Of a stretch of 64,000 nt of DNA, positions 24,397-42,207 are shown piece by piece. The stretch spans positions 23,710,501-23,774,500 of the forward strand of contig NC_060112.1 in the NCBI RefSeq assembly GCF_021155765.1. Direction: 5' to 3'. Position numbers and translations under genes: made by a program. Numbering within the stretch: the stretch's first letter is position 1; each line of letters begins with the position of its first letter. Below the pieces are notes generated by a model that had not been told where the DNA came from, ran no database searches, and worked only from the letters and a program-made list of their open reading frames with translations. The stretch is from Diprion similis. Its lineage: Eukaryota > Arthropoda > Insecta > Hymenoptera > Diprionidae.

Positions 24397-27300
24397 TTAT
24401 CCTACCGAGGAAGTAACAAGTTCCGCCACATCCGGATCGGAAGATCTAACTGACAACTGCATTGTGACTTGGCTATCAGCCAAAGCTAATCTTGCGCGAG
24501 CCAAAACCTCCTTTCCTCCTCTGAATATACCCCCTAACAATAAAGTATGCCCAACAGCATCTGTTGCTACTCTATGACTTCTCTCGACAGCTTCCAAACC
24601 CAAGAAACCAACAAGACTTTGTACTGCACCCCCGAGGGTAGTCACCGATGCTCCCAAAGCAAACGTTTCTTCGAGTTCAGAGAATCCACGGGTTGCTCCA
24701 GCATCCCAAGCAGCATTAAAATCAACACCTTGCTTTCCTACTCCGCGCATTTGATCAGCTAGAGTTACCTCAAGATCTTCAAGCTGTGAACAAATTACAT
24801 TTGGTATTCGGTAGAATGTAAACGAATATCTGAGGTTCAGTAAACGAAAGAAAAAAAACCCATACCATGTACTCATCGCGATATCCTTGCTCGGCATCAG
24901 GAACACCTGTTGTTGGATCACAGTCACGTGCCATAAATCGCAAAGTTGTTGGAATGGTAGCTATACTGGCGTGAACATCCTCAGGGAATTCCAATACTGT
25001 ATAAGTTGTCCCGGGCTCGTTGTATGCCAATCGAAGACATGGAATCTCGTACACTACTCTGTAACTGTGTCAAGAAAATATTTTTTATTTGCCTACTATC
25101 ACTTTTAAGCAACTGAATTCCATTATTAAATGAATCTCGCTCATCTTTTGTGAACAAACCAATTAGCTTCCTCATGCCATCCGGCAATACAAGGCAAATT
25201 AGGAATTTGGAAACTGCAATGTATGTACTATACGTATCAATCCCAATACTTGAAACTCTGCTTACCCTTCAGGTGGCTCAATAGCAACTCTGACATCTTC
25301 AAGTAATTGGTCAGAAAGAGTATTGAGGCAATCGAACTGGAGAACGAGATGATTGGAAAAGGAGTGTTTGACGCATTTGACGTTATACTCAGTTTCCGAC
25401 TCCGTCAACTCAACAACAGGAGAGGATTTGAAAAGTGGAGACTTTGAAATAACAAGGGCCAATTGCGGCACTTGTGCAAGTTTTTCCATAAATGTCTCTT
25501 CGCGGGACAATCTTGATTGTTGTTGTTTTGCAGTTGCAAGTATTTCCGGTTGCGTAGGCTCCTCTACTGTCTGAGCCGGCGGTATCTGTGAACAAGAATC
25601 GTTTCTGTTAATTAAGCTTGAAATATTTTATCCACAATTGAACGAACCCTTCCTGAGATATTAATTACCTGGGAAATATCGAATGGTTCTTCCATGGGAG
25701 AAGACACATAATTATTCAATGCTCTCTCTAAACTGGGAATGGAGAGAAGTGGTGGTTGTACTAGAGAAAGAGTTGTTGGATCGAACTGCTGCTGGAGAAT
25801 GGCACAATAATATGCAGCACGATCACGAACTTCGTCATCTGAATCCAATTGGCAGCGTGACAGCAAAACAAGTATATTAGGAAGAAGTGGAGGGCACGCA
25901 GCAGCGAAACGTGCCAATGCTGTTACTGCGGCGGCGCGTACACTTGCGCATTCTAAAATGACACGGTTGTAGATGAAACGAATGTAGCGAGATGGTTGTT
26001 TGGATGTCGGACCCTCTTGACCAAGCAAATGAAGTATGCGAACTGCAAGGGAAATGTGTTCACAGTCCTCAATGAACTCGCAAAGATGTGCAAGCCCAGC
26101 CTCCTTTGCTTCAGAGTTACCCTCCATAACTGCTATTATTGTGTCTGCAATCGCTGCTTTATACTCCAAGCCTCCCTCATCCCGAAGCATCGCCGACAAG
26201 AAGTTCATTAGTACGGCATGTTTTCGAGGAAATTTCTGACATAGGGCTCTGAAAACAATCCAGAAAACATGAAATCGCAATATTTATGAACTATGAGAAA
26301 AATACTGGAAACTTCGTAAGTGCTCAGCCAAAATAAAAACGTTTCTTTGGCAATACAAAACAGGTTGATTTTACACCCCAGCTTTATGCTAATCAAAAAT
26401 AAGAATGATTTTAATTAATTTTGTACAAAGAGTCAAACGAAATTAGTTCATTCTTGAAGTTTGATACAAAAAAGTTTACCTAATTTAACTTAATACATTA
26501 TTAAACAGGACATCTTCCTGAAGGAAAGTTACCTGATGGCTTGTACAACTACAACTTTGAATTCATCTGAAATTTCAGATACAAAGGTAGCAATCTGCTT
26601 CATCAGACGGTCAACAGAACTCTCAGCGCCAGTTTTTAGTAGTGTTGTAATGGCCAAGGTAGCAATAGACCTGTTAGGATCAGCGATTAAGTTTTCTAAG
26701 TCTAAGTTGCAAGCAGTTACTGCAGCTGGATGAGACATAGCTACTTTGTTCAAAGTTCTAACTGCAGCAAATCTCAGCGCTGGTTTTAGGGAGCCACAAA
26801 ACAGCTGTAACACGCTTATAGCTGGTGCAAGCTCCCTTGTGCTGCTCTTGCCCATGTTGACCAGAGCATGTGCAGCTTCGTACACAACCATCTCTGATTT
26901 ATGCCGCAGACATGATGCGACAAAATCGAGTAGTTCGGCGTTACCATCTTCCTCTTCAAGTAACTTACACGCCATTCTAATCAGCATACAAGCAGCATAA
27001 GGACTCGACAAGCTTGTTCTAGTCAGCTTTGAGACGAGCTTGGTGACGGCGTGTTTGTCCGTCTTTCTTGCCTGATATAATACTCCAAGAGCATGATACT
27101 GAACCATCACGTTATCAGAGTTGAGAGCTTCCTGCGCCTCATTGGCCCACCGCCTTGCAATATCTCCAGAAATACTGGTCAAGTGAAGTGAAGACACCAG
27201 AGCAGCGCTTGAAACTGCGGGAGATCGATCAACAATCGCTTGTTTCATGTAACGTTCAATAGCTTGCAGCATTGCACCATCGGTGATCGTGCACAGAGCC

Positions 27301-28007
27301 CGGATTGCCGCAGCTCTGTACAGATCTTCTTTGCCAGTCATGTCTTTGGTGAGACTGGATGTGACGATGATAACATCCTCCGCAATAGGGCTGAGCTCTT
27401 TTATGCCCAAGTAAACCAACCGACGTAGAATTACATCACGTGACTGAAACAGCTTTGTCATAGCAAAGAAAGCTTCAGTGGCCTCGGTTGTTCCCAACTG
27501 TTCGCCCTGATTTATCAAGTAAAGTATTTTTGTAAGAATATGGGCACATTTTCGGGGATTCACTGGAGTGTCGTTGAACGTCCGAGCTTCCTGCAGAACG
27601 GTTGTCTTCTCCATGTTCTGAAACGGGTTACCTCCTCCTAGGATAAAGTTTGGAATACACAATTATACTCTTGTTACAAAGGAAATTAGCCAGCAGTGGC
27701 AGAAAATTTCATTGTAACATAACCTATAACAAATACTAAATTTATGTAGTTGAGATAAGAAATCAGCCGTTCGTGAAAATTTCTTCGGGAAGATTTTAGG
27801 CGTAATTCAATGTATAGTTTATTCATTGCAAACAAGAGAAAAAACTAGTAAAGATGTGGGGAACTGTCAAATAGTCGAACCATCGGCGGCCAGCCGTGTA
27901 TCTGGTTGACAGTTACGGTGCGGATTTCAACGGTTCACGGATTTACGCAAACCGAAAATTTACTCACCATCTTCTTCTTCCTTTTTATCACGCTTAAAAG
28001 AGTTCAT
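24397..28007 (-). CDS. COPG1: Coatomer subunit gamma (COPI)
   Basis: Six exons on the minus strand: 27968-28007, 26533-27637, 25669-26248, 25266-25585, 24866-25058, 24397-24783. Phases close to give 874 residues, the same length as I recall for human COPG1. Residues 1 to about 540 are the HEAT/armadillo adaptin-N trunk, including [19 protein letters not shown] near the start. A hinge rich in P, Q and E follows, and the C-terminal appendage contains RDCDPTTG and FRGG. Known for the family: part of the COPI coat on Golgi vesicles, linking the beta and zeta subunits and binding ARF-GAP and dilysine cargo. The first exon ([14 protein letters not shown]) is tiny and lies 330 bases from exon 2. Nothing looks broken. 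It is convergent with GNL3 and is followed at its 5' side by the PTGR1 array. Confidence 0.97.
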
Positions 28008-28730
28008 TTTTCTTCAGTTCAGGTAACTTGCTGTAAGAATTGTTATGACACGTCACCTTATTAAGTGCCACGAACAGCCATAGTGGTTTTGCAACGACAG
28101 TCCGCGTCATCTAATACTCTCCGGTTATCTAGATGAATAATAAGTCATCATACATCTCGTCTGAATGTGCGACAAAATGTAACTGATATTCCAATGCTTT
28201 GATTAGTCAAATATGAACGGATGAAATCAATGAATTATTTTTGTACAGATATTCCCACGCAAAATGTGTACGTTTCGAATTACTTTTTACGTTTTGGGAT
28301 TATCTTTGAAGGGTAAGCCAGTAATTAGTTGGTGGCCCCTGATGTACAGGCAACACACATTACGCTTGTGTTCCAAAAAGTGCCAACTTTAGGCGTTACG
28401 ACCCTGATAAACGTAACATGCTGAGAAATACGGACTACCTACATTCCAGGACAAATATTGACAAATTTCAGGCAGATTCAAATCTGCTCCAAACATTTTG
28501 TACACTTGTTTGCTGGTTCTGAGACAATAATACTCCTAAGACAAATAACAAGTATTTCAAAAATACAGGTATAATCTTAAAACGGTCACATACACAAATG
28601 CTAAAATTGACAGGGAATGTGTTTAGACAAATAAATGAAACGTTTAGAGTTCGTCAATTATATTCAGCACAGGATGTGGTTTTGTGTGTAGAAAATAGGT
28701 AGAAACGCTGCAATATCATGTACTTGAAAA
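28008..28730. other. Spacer between COPG start and first PTGR1 copy
   Basis: It should contain the COPG 5' UTR and promoter on the left and the 3' UTR of PTGR1 copy A on the right. No other gene or repeat was recognised. Confidence 0.6.
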
Positions 28731-30447
<1,717 letters not shown>

Positions 30448-31133
30448 TGTACGTGTTGAATTGATACTGCTTGGATGGAAACTTTTCGTCAGGAGCACTT
30501 GGCCACGGGAGAATAATGAACTAATCATAGCTCATCCAATTTTATACCCGCTGCTACACAATCAGTAGGAAGGAAAAAGAATATTATGTATGTACAACGT
30601 ATTATATATATCTATGATGGAGTGTGCCTGTCCAGATATAGGTATAGGCACCCAGTAATTACAAATATTATACAAAGTCATGCTCGGCTGAGGTTATCTT
30701 AATACTCGAACCTTGGACCCTAGAGTTACACAACTACAGCCAATTAGGCAATCTGGTCATGTCCCCAGATATATATGTTGTGTAACAAAAAAAAAAAAAT
30801 TGTATATTGCTGTGACTGATCCTAAACCAGTGAATATAATGTATCATCAACGTTATGTTTGACGAGTAATGAATTGCGATAATGGAATAGAAATTATTTT
30901 TATTCCAAGATCAGAGAAGTTGAATGTCAACTTACCAACAACAAGTGAAGCTTACTCTAGCTGACTAAACTACTATCCAAATGATTGTTTATCTTTCGTT
31001 TATCTAACCACATGTTATATTTACTCATAGGTATATAGGTGAAACGTGATATCAGAATTGATTTTTTCTTCATGTTGCAATTTGGTATAGGTATAGATAG
31101 AGCATTGAAACGACAGGTCAAGGAATGGAGAAA
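30448..31133. other. Spacer between PTGR1 copies A and B
   Basis: It holds the copy A leader, whose last 25 bases or so resemble the leader of copy C, and a possible tRNA-derived SINE at 30600-30775. No gene was recognised. Confidence 0.55.
30600..30775 (-). mobile_element. Possible tRNA-derived SINE
   Basis: On the minus strand a segment reads GGGGACATGACCAGATTGCC at the 5' end. An A-box-like TTGCCTAATTGG follows (plus 30741-30752), then about 27 bases later a B-box-like GGTTCGAGT (plus 30704-30712). Spacing and boxes match a tRNA gene head, but the acceptor stem does not pair well and the B box lacks its final CC. It fits a SINE with a tRNA-like promoter better than a functional tRNA. The boundaries are approximate. 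Confidence 0.4.
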
Positions 31134-33002
<1,869 letters not shown>

Positions 33003-33629
33003 TGTATCAAATGTTTTAGACAGATCGTCAGGTTGAAAATCGTTTAATTACAGAAATACGACTTGATTAATCGGTTGACCACGTCAAAATGAGAGATTTA
33101 TTTTACCTGAGCTCTTTTTATACCGCACGTCAGTCTTTATCTATTTTCAAATAGGCATCAGGTAGACACGTACACAAGGCTACATCGAATCATTAAAGAT
33201 AGTGAGTGATCATTAGTATTTCCTAATTATAGAAATATCTACGAGTACTTGAACTGTGGATTCTCATGCTCGTTCAATATGTTTGTTAATATTGTATATA
33301 AATTACATCAATGTCTGAAGTCTTTCTATCACCAAACTCACGCATAAAATTTGATATCTTACCTGTGGGTTATAACGATGATAAAGAGCGTTTAAGGGAG
33401 GAACTGCTAACACTACATTGTTTAAATAAAGCTATGTCAAATAGTTAAAATATACGGGGATTTTGATTGAATAAGACATTAATGAGTAGTACAATACATT
33501 TATTATTTATTTGAAATATGTTATAGAAACATCATAGGGTACATATAGAATATCTTATTTTTGTACGTATTCTTAAAGTTAGCCGGACTTTATTGCGTCT
33601 GACAATATAAATGCAGGTGGAATTGAATC
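33003..33629. other. Spacer between PTGR1 copies B and C
   Basis: AT-rich sequence with presumed promoter of copy B and 3' UTR of copy C. No gene or repeat was recognised. Confidence 0.6.
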
Positions 33630-36183
33630 TTAAACTTTAACTACAGCCTTTCCCATGCTATTTCCTTGCAACATCCCAATAAATGCATCAAACATATTCT
33701 CAAACCCTTCAGTGACCGTTTCGTGATACTTTATTTTATTCTGCCTTATCCATTCAAGATTCTGATCAAAACCCTCCGCCCATCGGTTCATCCAACGCAT
33801 AGCTAAAAATCCCTCCACTTTCAATTGAGCAGATAGAATTAGTGGCTGAATGTTAGTACCCTTAGGCAATATTTTGGGATCCCCATCGTAACTGGAAATA
33901 CATCCACATAAGGCAACACGGCCTAACAGATTCATTTGACTGAGCACAATGGTAGAAATTTCTCCTCCGACCTTTAAGAACGAACATAATATTTCAGAAT
34001 TTGCAGAAGTTACTTGTCTTTCACTTAATCGACAAAATCCTTATAAATTTATAATAAACTATAAAATGAATGTTGTACTAACTGTAATTAAGAATATTCA
34101 TACGCACATTGTCAAAGTAGCAATCAATTTTGTTCGGAGCAATTTCCTTTAGAACTGCAGCAACATCTTGGGTTTTGTAATTGATAGCATGATCAAATCC
34201 AAGTTCCTCTTTAATCCATTTACACTTTGCATCAGAACCCGTAATTCCAATTACGGTCATTCCAAGCATTTTGCCCACCTGTCCTGCATGAGATCCAACT
34301 GCACCACCTGCACCGCTTACAACCAATGTTTCCCCAGAGTTTGGAAAACAAATTTCCACCAATCCGAAATACGCGGCGTTCCTAAAGTCACAACACATAC
34401 GAAATTTCTTACCTCGATACATATGACGTAATTAGATAATCTAATTGGAAGTTTGTCTCAATTAAGAATATCTAGCAGATATTCACCCTGTCAGGCCCAG
34501 TGTCCCCAAACCAAGAGACCGGGGTAAGTCTTCGATATCAGGCATGATGTAGGGAGTCTGTTCGAAGACTCCCCCGTCATCTTCATTAACCACGGTATGT
34601 GTCCGCCAGCCAACATTGGCAAAGATGTACTCACCGACTCGAAATTTTGAGTTTTTTGTTTGTATAATTTTACCAATTTGAGATCCAATCATTGTGCTTC
34701 CCAGCGGTACGTGATATACGTACGGCCACATATATGGGTCAACAGATAAGTACTCTGCTTCAATAAGAAATTCTGAAATTGAATTAACATTCATTAGTCA
34801 GCATATAATATTCTGTAATACACATGAACATGATATCATATACATATGAGGCATTCCATATCAATTTGGCTAGGGTTTAATTGGCCCTACCCTCTTGGTT
34901 TTCGTCCACGTTTTTATATGTTGTTCTTCAAACTTTGAAAAGTATCCCAACTTTTTTTTCACGCTTTTACCCCACCCCCAACGCCCCTGGAGTTCCTCAA
35001 TCGATGACATTTTAACAGTGATTAAAATTACATAAATTCTGTAGCATAAACCAAATATATCCCAACCAAAATCAAGACTGGCCGGCAAAACGGTAATTTT
35101 CTTATTAATTTTTCAACCAATCAATAATTTTTTCTCAGTTACTTCAATTTTTGTACCAAATTTGCAGAGTTTATATCCTTTCTGACAACACGAAATTTTT
35201 GATAACAAACAAAAATCCAAATAACTGATTAAAAAATTATTTCGAATATTTTTTCGAATATTAATACAAATTTCTAGATAGTTGTTGGATAAGGTAAGAT
35301 ATATGAACCCTAAAAAGTCGAAGGAAAAATCAGAACTACTAAAAGAAAATTATTATTCGTTGCAAAATGAATAATAAATTACCATTTTGCCTGCCCACTA
35401 CAATTTTGGTCGTAATGTTGTTGCTTATGGCTACAGAATTTATGTAATTTTTTTCATAATTATCAAAAATGTTGCAATCACCGTCAAAATATCATCATTT
35501 AAGGAGCTCTGAAAGCGTCGGTTGGGGCGGGGGGGTGGAAACATCTGAAAAAATTGGAATGCTTCATAAAGATATTCGAATTAACATATATGGAATGCCC
35601 CGTATCGAAATTAGTGTTCTCAACCCTGCTAAAAATGCTAAAAATTCTCGACAGGATCGGACACGTTTCGGACAGGATACTGACAGACACAGACAGATAC
35701 GAATCGAATCTGAAAAGGTCTTTCTGGACATCTTGTGTCTGTATCCCACCCGAACGTGTAGATTGGCCGGCCATTTTTTTTTTGTAAGGAAATCGATAGC
35801 TTCATCAATCGTGACTCGGTAATATAATTCACAGATTTTATTATAATATAAATATAATAATTTTAGTACGAAACATATAGCATGCAAAATGGAAGATTAG
35901 TTTATTTATTTCTGAATTTATTATTATGTCGGTACAATAATAAAGTGGAGACACGCAACTTTACAAAATGTAAATTTACAGATTCATAATTTTGATTGTA
36001 AATATATCCGCGACGACGAAAGCTCTTGGAAACGTAACTTGAATAATTAAATTCAATCAAGAATATGTATATGATACCTCCATCTTCCAGTTCAGGTATT
36101 TCCTCCTCGACCAGACTTAAATCTGATCGCTTGGGCTCCCCTTCAAAGTATTTATTAATCACGAATTTTTTGGCAATAACCAT
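33630..36183 (-). CDS. PTGR1: PTGR1-like NADPH-dependent reductase, copy C
   Basis: Four exons on the minus strand: 36078-36183, 34487-34772, 34108-34381, 33630-33971, giving 335 residues. It has YLSVDPYMWPYVYHVPLG, VVSGAGGAVGSHAGQVGKMLG (nucleotide-binding motif, slightly changed from the other copies), [24 protein letters not shown] and the C-terminal FENMFDAFIGMLQGNSMGKAVVKV. Exon 2 is closest to copy A, including the EDDGGVF segment, and the two leaders also match just before the ATG. Intron 1 is about 1.3 kb, much longer than in the other copies (about 0.24-0.52 kb), because of a fold-back insertion at 34848-35602. The reading frame is unbroken, so the gene is probably functional. Confidence 0.92.
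34848..35602. mobile_element. Long fold-back element in intron 1 of PTGR1 copy C
   Basis: The left end has GAGGCATTCCATAT and the right end, reverse-complemented, GGGGCATTCCATAT. The arms pair over some 300 bases: for example TTACATAAATTCTGTAG at about 35030 recurs inverted near 35440, and GGCAAAACGGTAATTT near 35085 pairs with its inverted GGCAAAATGGTAATTT counterpart near 35385. The centre is near 35225. TA flanks both ends. It is 755 bp and non-coding. The family was not identified; the TA target would suit Tc1/mariner-type elements. Confidence 0.7.
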
Positions 36184-38762
36184 TGTGTATATTGAATTGA
36201 TATTTGAAAACGACTTGTCGGAAGAACCTGTTCAACCGGTAGTGAGTGAATAAAGATCCTGATTGTTAACTCCTGATGTTGACGCCTGTACTCCTAAAAT
36301 GCCTGTACCGACTGAATGGCGGATAGGGCTCGGCTTGTCTGTGGATAGGGCTTTGGTCGTTGTTCCGAATTGAACCGACAAAACGACGCCATTAAGTAAG
36401 CCCAAAAGTGCGGGAATTCTGAAGTAAATTACATAGATGCCATTATGAATATACGATTTTATTGACCACACTTGGCGCAAAACTCTACCGAGTCCTTTGA
36501 TCACATGTCAAGAGAGATATAACTTGCTGAATTTATCAATTCAGGCTATTTTAAGTGCTCAAAAAATTATGAAAAAATTCATACATGTTCTTTGAAGGTT
36601 CTAGTCTGAAGATCCAATACTTGGTTTACTTAAATAATTTATTTGCAAAAAATTTCAGTAACAAAGTGTCCAAGGAAAATGAAATTTTCTTCAAAAAATT
36701 CCCATTTTTCAACAAGTCAATGAAAGTCAAATATCGAACGGGGTCAATGGCAAAGTGAAGTTGAATAATTATATTTTCAAGAAAAAAATATGCGCAGTCG
36801 AGAAAAGTAAATTAAATGCTTAATTTTTCACCCTCAAAATGAGCTATTCATAATTTTTCAATTAATTTTACAAAAATCACACAAAACAATTCATGCAACC
36901 ATAACTTGTATGTTGCTCATAAACTGGGTTCTTTTCACACATTTGCCCAGACAAACTGGTGCATTTCCAGACATTCCTGAGTGAAATTTCATTCATATAC
37001 ATAGTTTTTACGATGAATTAAGTAGAAACAAAAAAGTTTAAGTGTCACTTGAGGTCTTTTGTGCCTCCTGCGTTGACTGAGGATATGGAAATTTCAATCG
37101 CTCTTTTCCCGTAAAGGGGATAAAGCCGCGTGGCTTTCTTGTTTATAAAATGTACACATAAAATCTCGCGAGCACGAAAAGTCCTACATGACAGGGTGAA
37201 GGTTAATCATCATTCACCTAATTGATGAGAATTAAAAAAAGAAAATTCAATTTTATGAATTTGATCAAATACATTTAAAAAATTAATTAGAAATGAAATT
37301 TGATAACAAAAGTAAAAAAATATTCTCTTACATCATAACTTGATTACTTATTTACTTCATGTATATCGACCGAAATTTAGAAACACTACGTTCATCAACC
37401 TTAATTTACCAGGCCGTTCAAACTTTTTATTGCACATATTGCACAGCATAATACCGCTTGCAACGTCTTATAAGATTATGCTTATTCAAATTAAACGCCA
37501 TTTTGGGCTTACTAAATGGCCGCCGTAGGCTTTCTAAACGGCACTCGGCGGAGCCTATGCCACCACGGGCTATCCTCCATCCAGTTAGTATATGCAGGGT
37601 GACCCAGTACCCGCTGACTACCGGACACTGATGGATTCCTTACAAAGAAATCAGACGAAAGTTACTTTTGACGATTTTTTTTAAAGCAACGGTTTTTGAG
37701 TTAAAGCCGTTTGAAGTCCACCAATCACGGCGCGCAGATAAGGTCGGGGGTGCGAGCCTAGCGCGAGGCTAGCGCACGCTGCATCGGGCTCAGCTACCCT
37801 AGCCTCGCACTTGGCTCCCCGCTCGCTCGGTCCCATCTGCGCCGTGATTGGTGAACTTCAAACGCTTCGAACTCAAAAACCGATCGTTTGAAAAAAAAAT
37901 GGTCAAGAATAATTTTAGTCTTATTTCTTTGCAAGGAATCCGTCAGTGCCCGGTGGTCCGCGGGTTCTGGGTCACCCTGTATATCAATGAGACCCAAACA
38001 AATTTAACCCCGATCGTCAGTCCCTCTCTGTGACCAATGAAAAACAATGTAATATTTTTTGAAGCAGTGCACTGTACGTTTGACATGCTAGAGATAATTT
38101 AATTAGAAATAAAAAAATCCATAGATGTCGATAATTGTGCTATAAGTACACTATAAAAAAAATCTAATAACGTTAAATAATTACAAATATATCGCGTATT
38201 TACGTTAACAGGCTTCATACTGGTACATTACTTCTTACACATGTCAGACGGAGACAGAGAGATGCTCAAACCTTTTCTCAGGCCTTATACTCAACTAGAA
38301 GTTCTAAAAATAACTCTTTACCATTAGCATGCCCGAGTGACTCTTTCAGTACTGTTGGATTGGTATGGAGCTACCTCTTTATCTTATCTTCTAGATTTCA
38401 GATTCCAGCCGCTCATTTGAGCTAAATACAATTCCTGTAATTTCAGTCAAATTTTGAGTCATTAAATCAAATGCCCTTGAGCAATGGTACAAGAAATAAA
38501 GTTGACAACAGCCTTGAAATTTGTTTTCAACAAAATGACTAAGTTTATTTTTTCCTTAGTCACTGCCCTGGAGCATATTCCAGAGGTACTGAAGTTTTGT
38601 CGAGAAATGAAGCTTCATGCCACAGGTGTAAATCAATTGCTGTATTGTCACTGCAGTACTAATTGACACTCAAATGTTCTGGTATGACAATTAGTGGATG
38701 AAAACGCAAACAATTTATGATTCCATGGCATCATTACAGTGACGAACAAAGGCAAAGAGAAT
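36184..38762. other. Spacer between PTGR1 copy C and the pseudogene
   Basis: It contains the copy C leader and promoter, a fold-back element at 37595-37979 and otherwise AT-rich sequence. No coding exon was recognised on either strand; the longest open frame (36232-36504, minus) shows no family resemblance. Confidence 0.55.
37595..37979. mobile_element. Fold-back element family 1, copy 1
   Basis: The ends are CAGGGTGACCCAG and its inverse, and the arms pair for about 150 bases. Both contain GGTTTTTGAGTT and CACCAATCACGGCGC. The centre is GC-rich, with a short CGAGGCTAGCGC-type stretch. Flanks TATAT occur on both sides. It is about 385 bp and non-coding, and a second copy of the same family lies at 51790-52155. 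It is likely a non-autonomous DNA transposon. Confidence 0.75.
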
Positions 38763-39036
38763 TAAACTTTAACTACAGTCCTTTGGGTATTTTTCCTTTT
38801 AACGTGCTGACAAATCCATCAAACATATTTTTAAATCTTTCTGCGACAGTCTCACGATACTTCAGCTCATTCTTCTTCAGCCATTAAAGATTCTTCTCTG
38901 TACCCTCCATTCATCGATCGGCCTAACGCTTCACAATGAATCCCTCAATCTTCTATTGTCTGAATATTACACTAATCCGAATGACAGAACACTCGAGTAA
39001 TGCATCCACGTCTGCATTGTATGTTGATACTTCCAG
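38763..39036 (-). pseudogene. Decayed last exon of a PTGR1-like gene
   Basis: The minus strand aligns to the final exon of the flanking PTGR1 copies, from the SSYNAD-type segment to the terminal VKV. The readable frame carries at least four internal stop codons, and the conserved Gly-Lys near the end is disrupted. Exons 1-3 were not found nearby. It is a dead partial copy lying between copies C and E. Confidence 0.8.
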
Positions 39037-39507
39037 GTAAAGAAATTTGATACGCTACTCATCATTTTCGTGAACAAACTTTATAGCGACATTTTTTCTA
39101 ATAACCATCAGATAGAGACAGAGAGATGCTCAACACTCTACATCCAATGTGACTACCGCCAATTTTGTCAACATGAGAAAAAAATTCTGTTCCACAACTG
39201 ATATTCAAACACATTACTGTACTTTCATTATAGAACCAATTGTTTTTTAGTGTAAAATTTGGTAGATGAAAACACCAAAAATATATTTTTCTATGGAATT
39301 ATTATATTGCCGAACAAGAAAATAGAGAGTCAAAACTTTAATAAGAGTCTTGACCATATTTTTTCCTTCTAACAATATGCAATTTATTCCAAATATATTA
39401 TATAATCATCATGTGGTTTATATAAAGTCCCATATTTTTTATACAGTTCCTCAACGTTAGCCATATATTATTGCATGAGAAAAAATAGATGAAAGTGGAA
39501 ATCAATC
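39037..39507. other. Spacer with a second tiny PTGR1 remnant
   Basis: Around 39333-39377 the minus strand resembles the last 15 codons or so of the PTGR1 final exon. The match then ends. This may be a further eroded duplication. The rest is AT-rich with nothing recognised. Confidence 0.4.
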
Positions 39508-41171
<1,664 letters not shown>

Positions 41172-42207
41172 TATTGTACAATCTTGATTAAAGCTGTTAA
41201 GCTAGAATCAATGAAATTAACTCTTGGCTGGTTGTTCCAGAGCGTTTATTATAGACCTCTCTAGTTTATCAGACTGCACCCTAGTCTGGTCTTGACGAAC
41301 TGAAGTACATCAGTCTTCTGGCACTGTGATTACACTCACTTACTCTAATGATTGGAGAGTGGTGCCATCTCAATGGGGATATCTATACACTCGATCTTTG
41401 CACTTAGCGATGCTCAATTCCAAACGATCTATTCATCCGTATTTATAACTAAAACGGAAACATACCACTTTCTCTTCGACACATGCTAGTTGTTTAACAT
41501 GACATTGAAATATTGATCAAGTAATGATGTATCAATGGAACTGAATATCATACGCTACGTACGTTATATAATACTGAATACAATACTTGATTTTCGATAC
41601 TGTCAATTTCCACTAGTCATTATAATCGTGATGTCATTATTCGAAAATTCGGAAGTGTGTTATGAACATAATATGAAATTAGATTCATCACTTTGTATTA
41701 ATTGTCCGTTTCTTTCAGTTAGGATTATGCACAGATGCGACATACAATATTGCTATGACATTGACACGAGATCAACAGGTGGCATGATAAAAAATCTACT
41801 CTTCACTAGGCTCTTTTACTAATATATGCATACATTAGTGTATAAGTATTTACTGTACATTGCCCTTGAAAGTTTAACCACTTTTCCCGGAAAGCATTGC
41901 ATTACATCAGCCAATCTCATCATCTGCCACCAACTATAGCACCGATGACTTGGCTCTTTTTTTTTTCTTTTATCTCAAAGCTAGAGACATGTAGTCATAA
42001 TGCCAAATTAAAACAAGAATCATATTTATGCTATTATGTCTTACATTACACAAAATAATCTACAAAAAGATCAATCAGTAAAACGTTATTTCTCGTATTA
42101 TATTTTTTTATTTTCTACCAACGATAAGCTGTTCTGAGTATGATATAAGCATCAGTAATTCAATTCTCTTGAATGTCTTTCAAAAATGTCGTATTCCAAC
42201 TGAATTT
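41172..42207. other. Spacer between PTGR1 copies E and F
   Basis: AT-rich sequence containing the presumed promoter of copy E and the 3' UTR of copy F. A 95-codon plus-strand open frame at 41535-41822 has no recognisable family and was not called. Confidence 0.55.

Noticed and set aside
24981-25187. 68-codon minus-strand open frame overlapping COPG
   Set aside because: It is a shadow of COPG exon 5 in another frame plus intron sequence.
36232-36504. 90-codon minus-strand open frame upstream of PTGR1 copy C
   Set aside because: No homology to PTGR1 or another family; it overlaps the leader of copy C.
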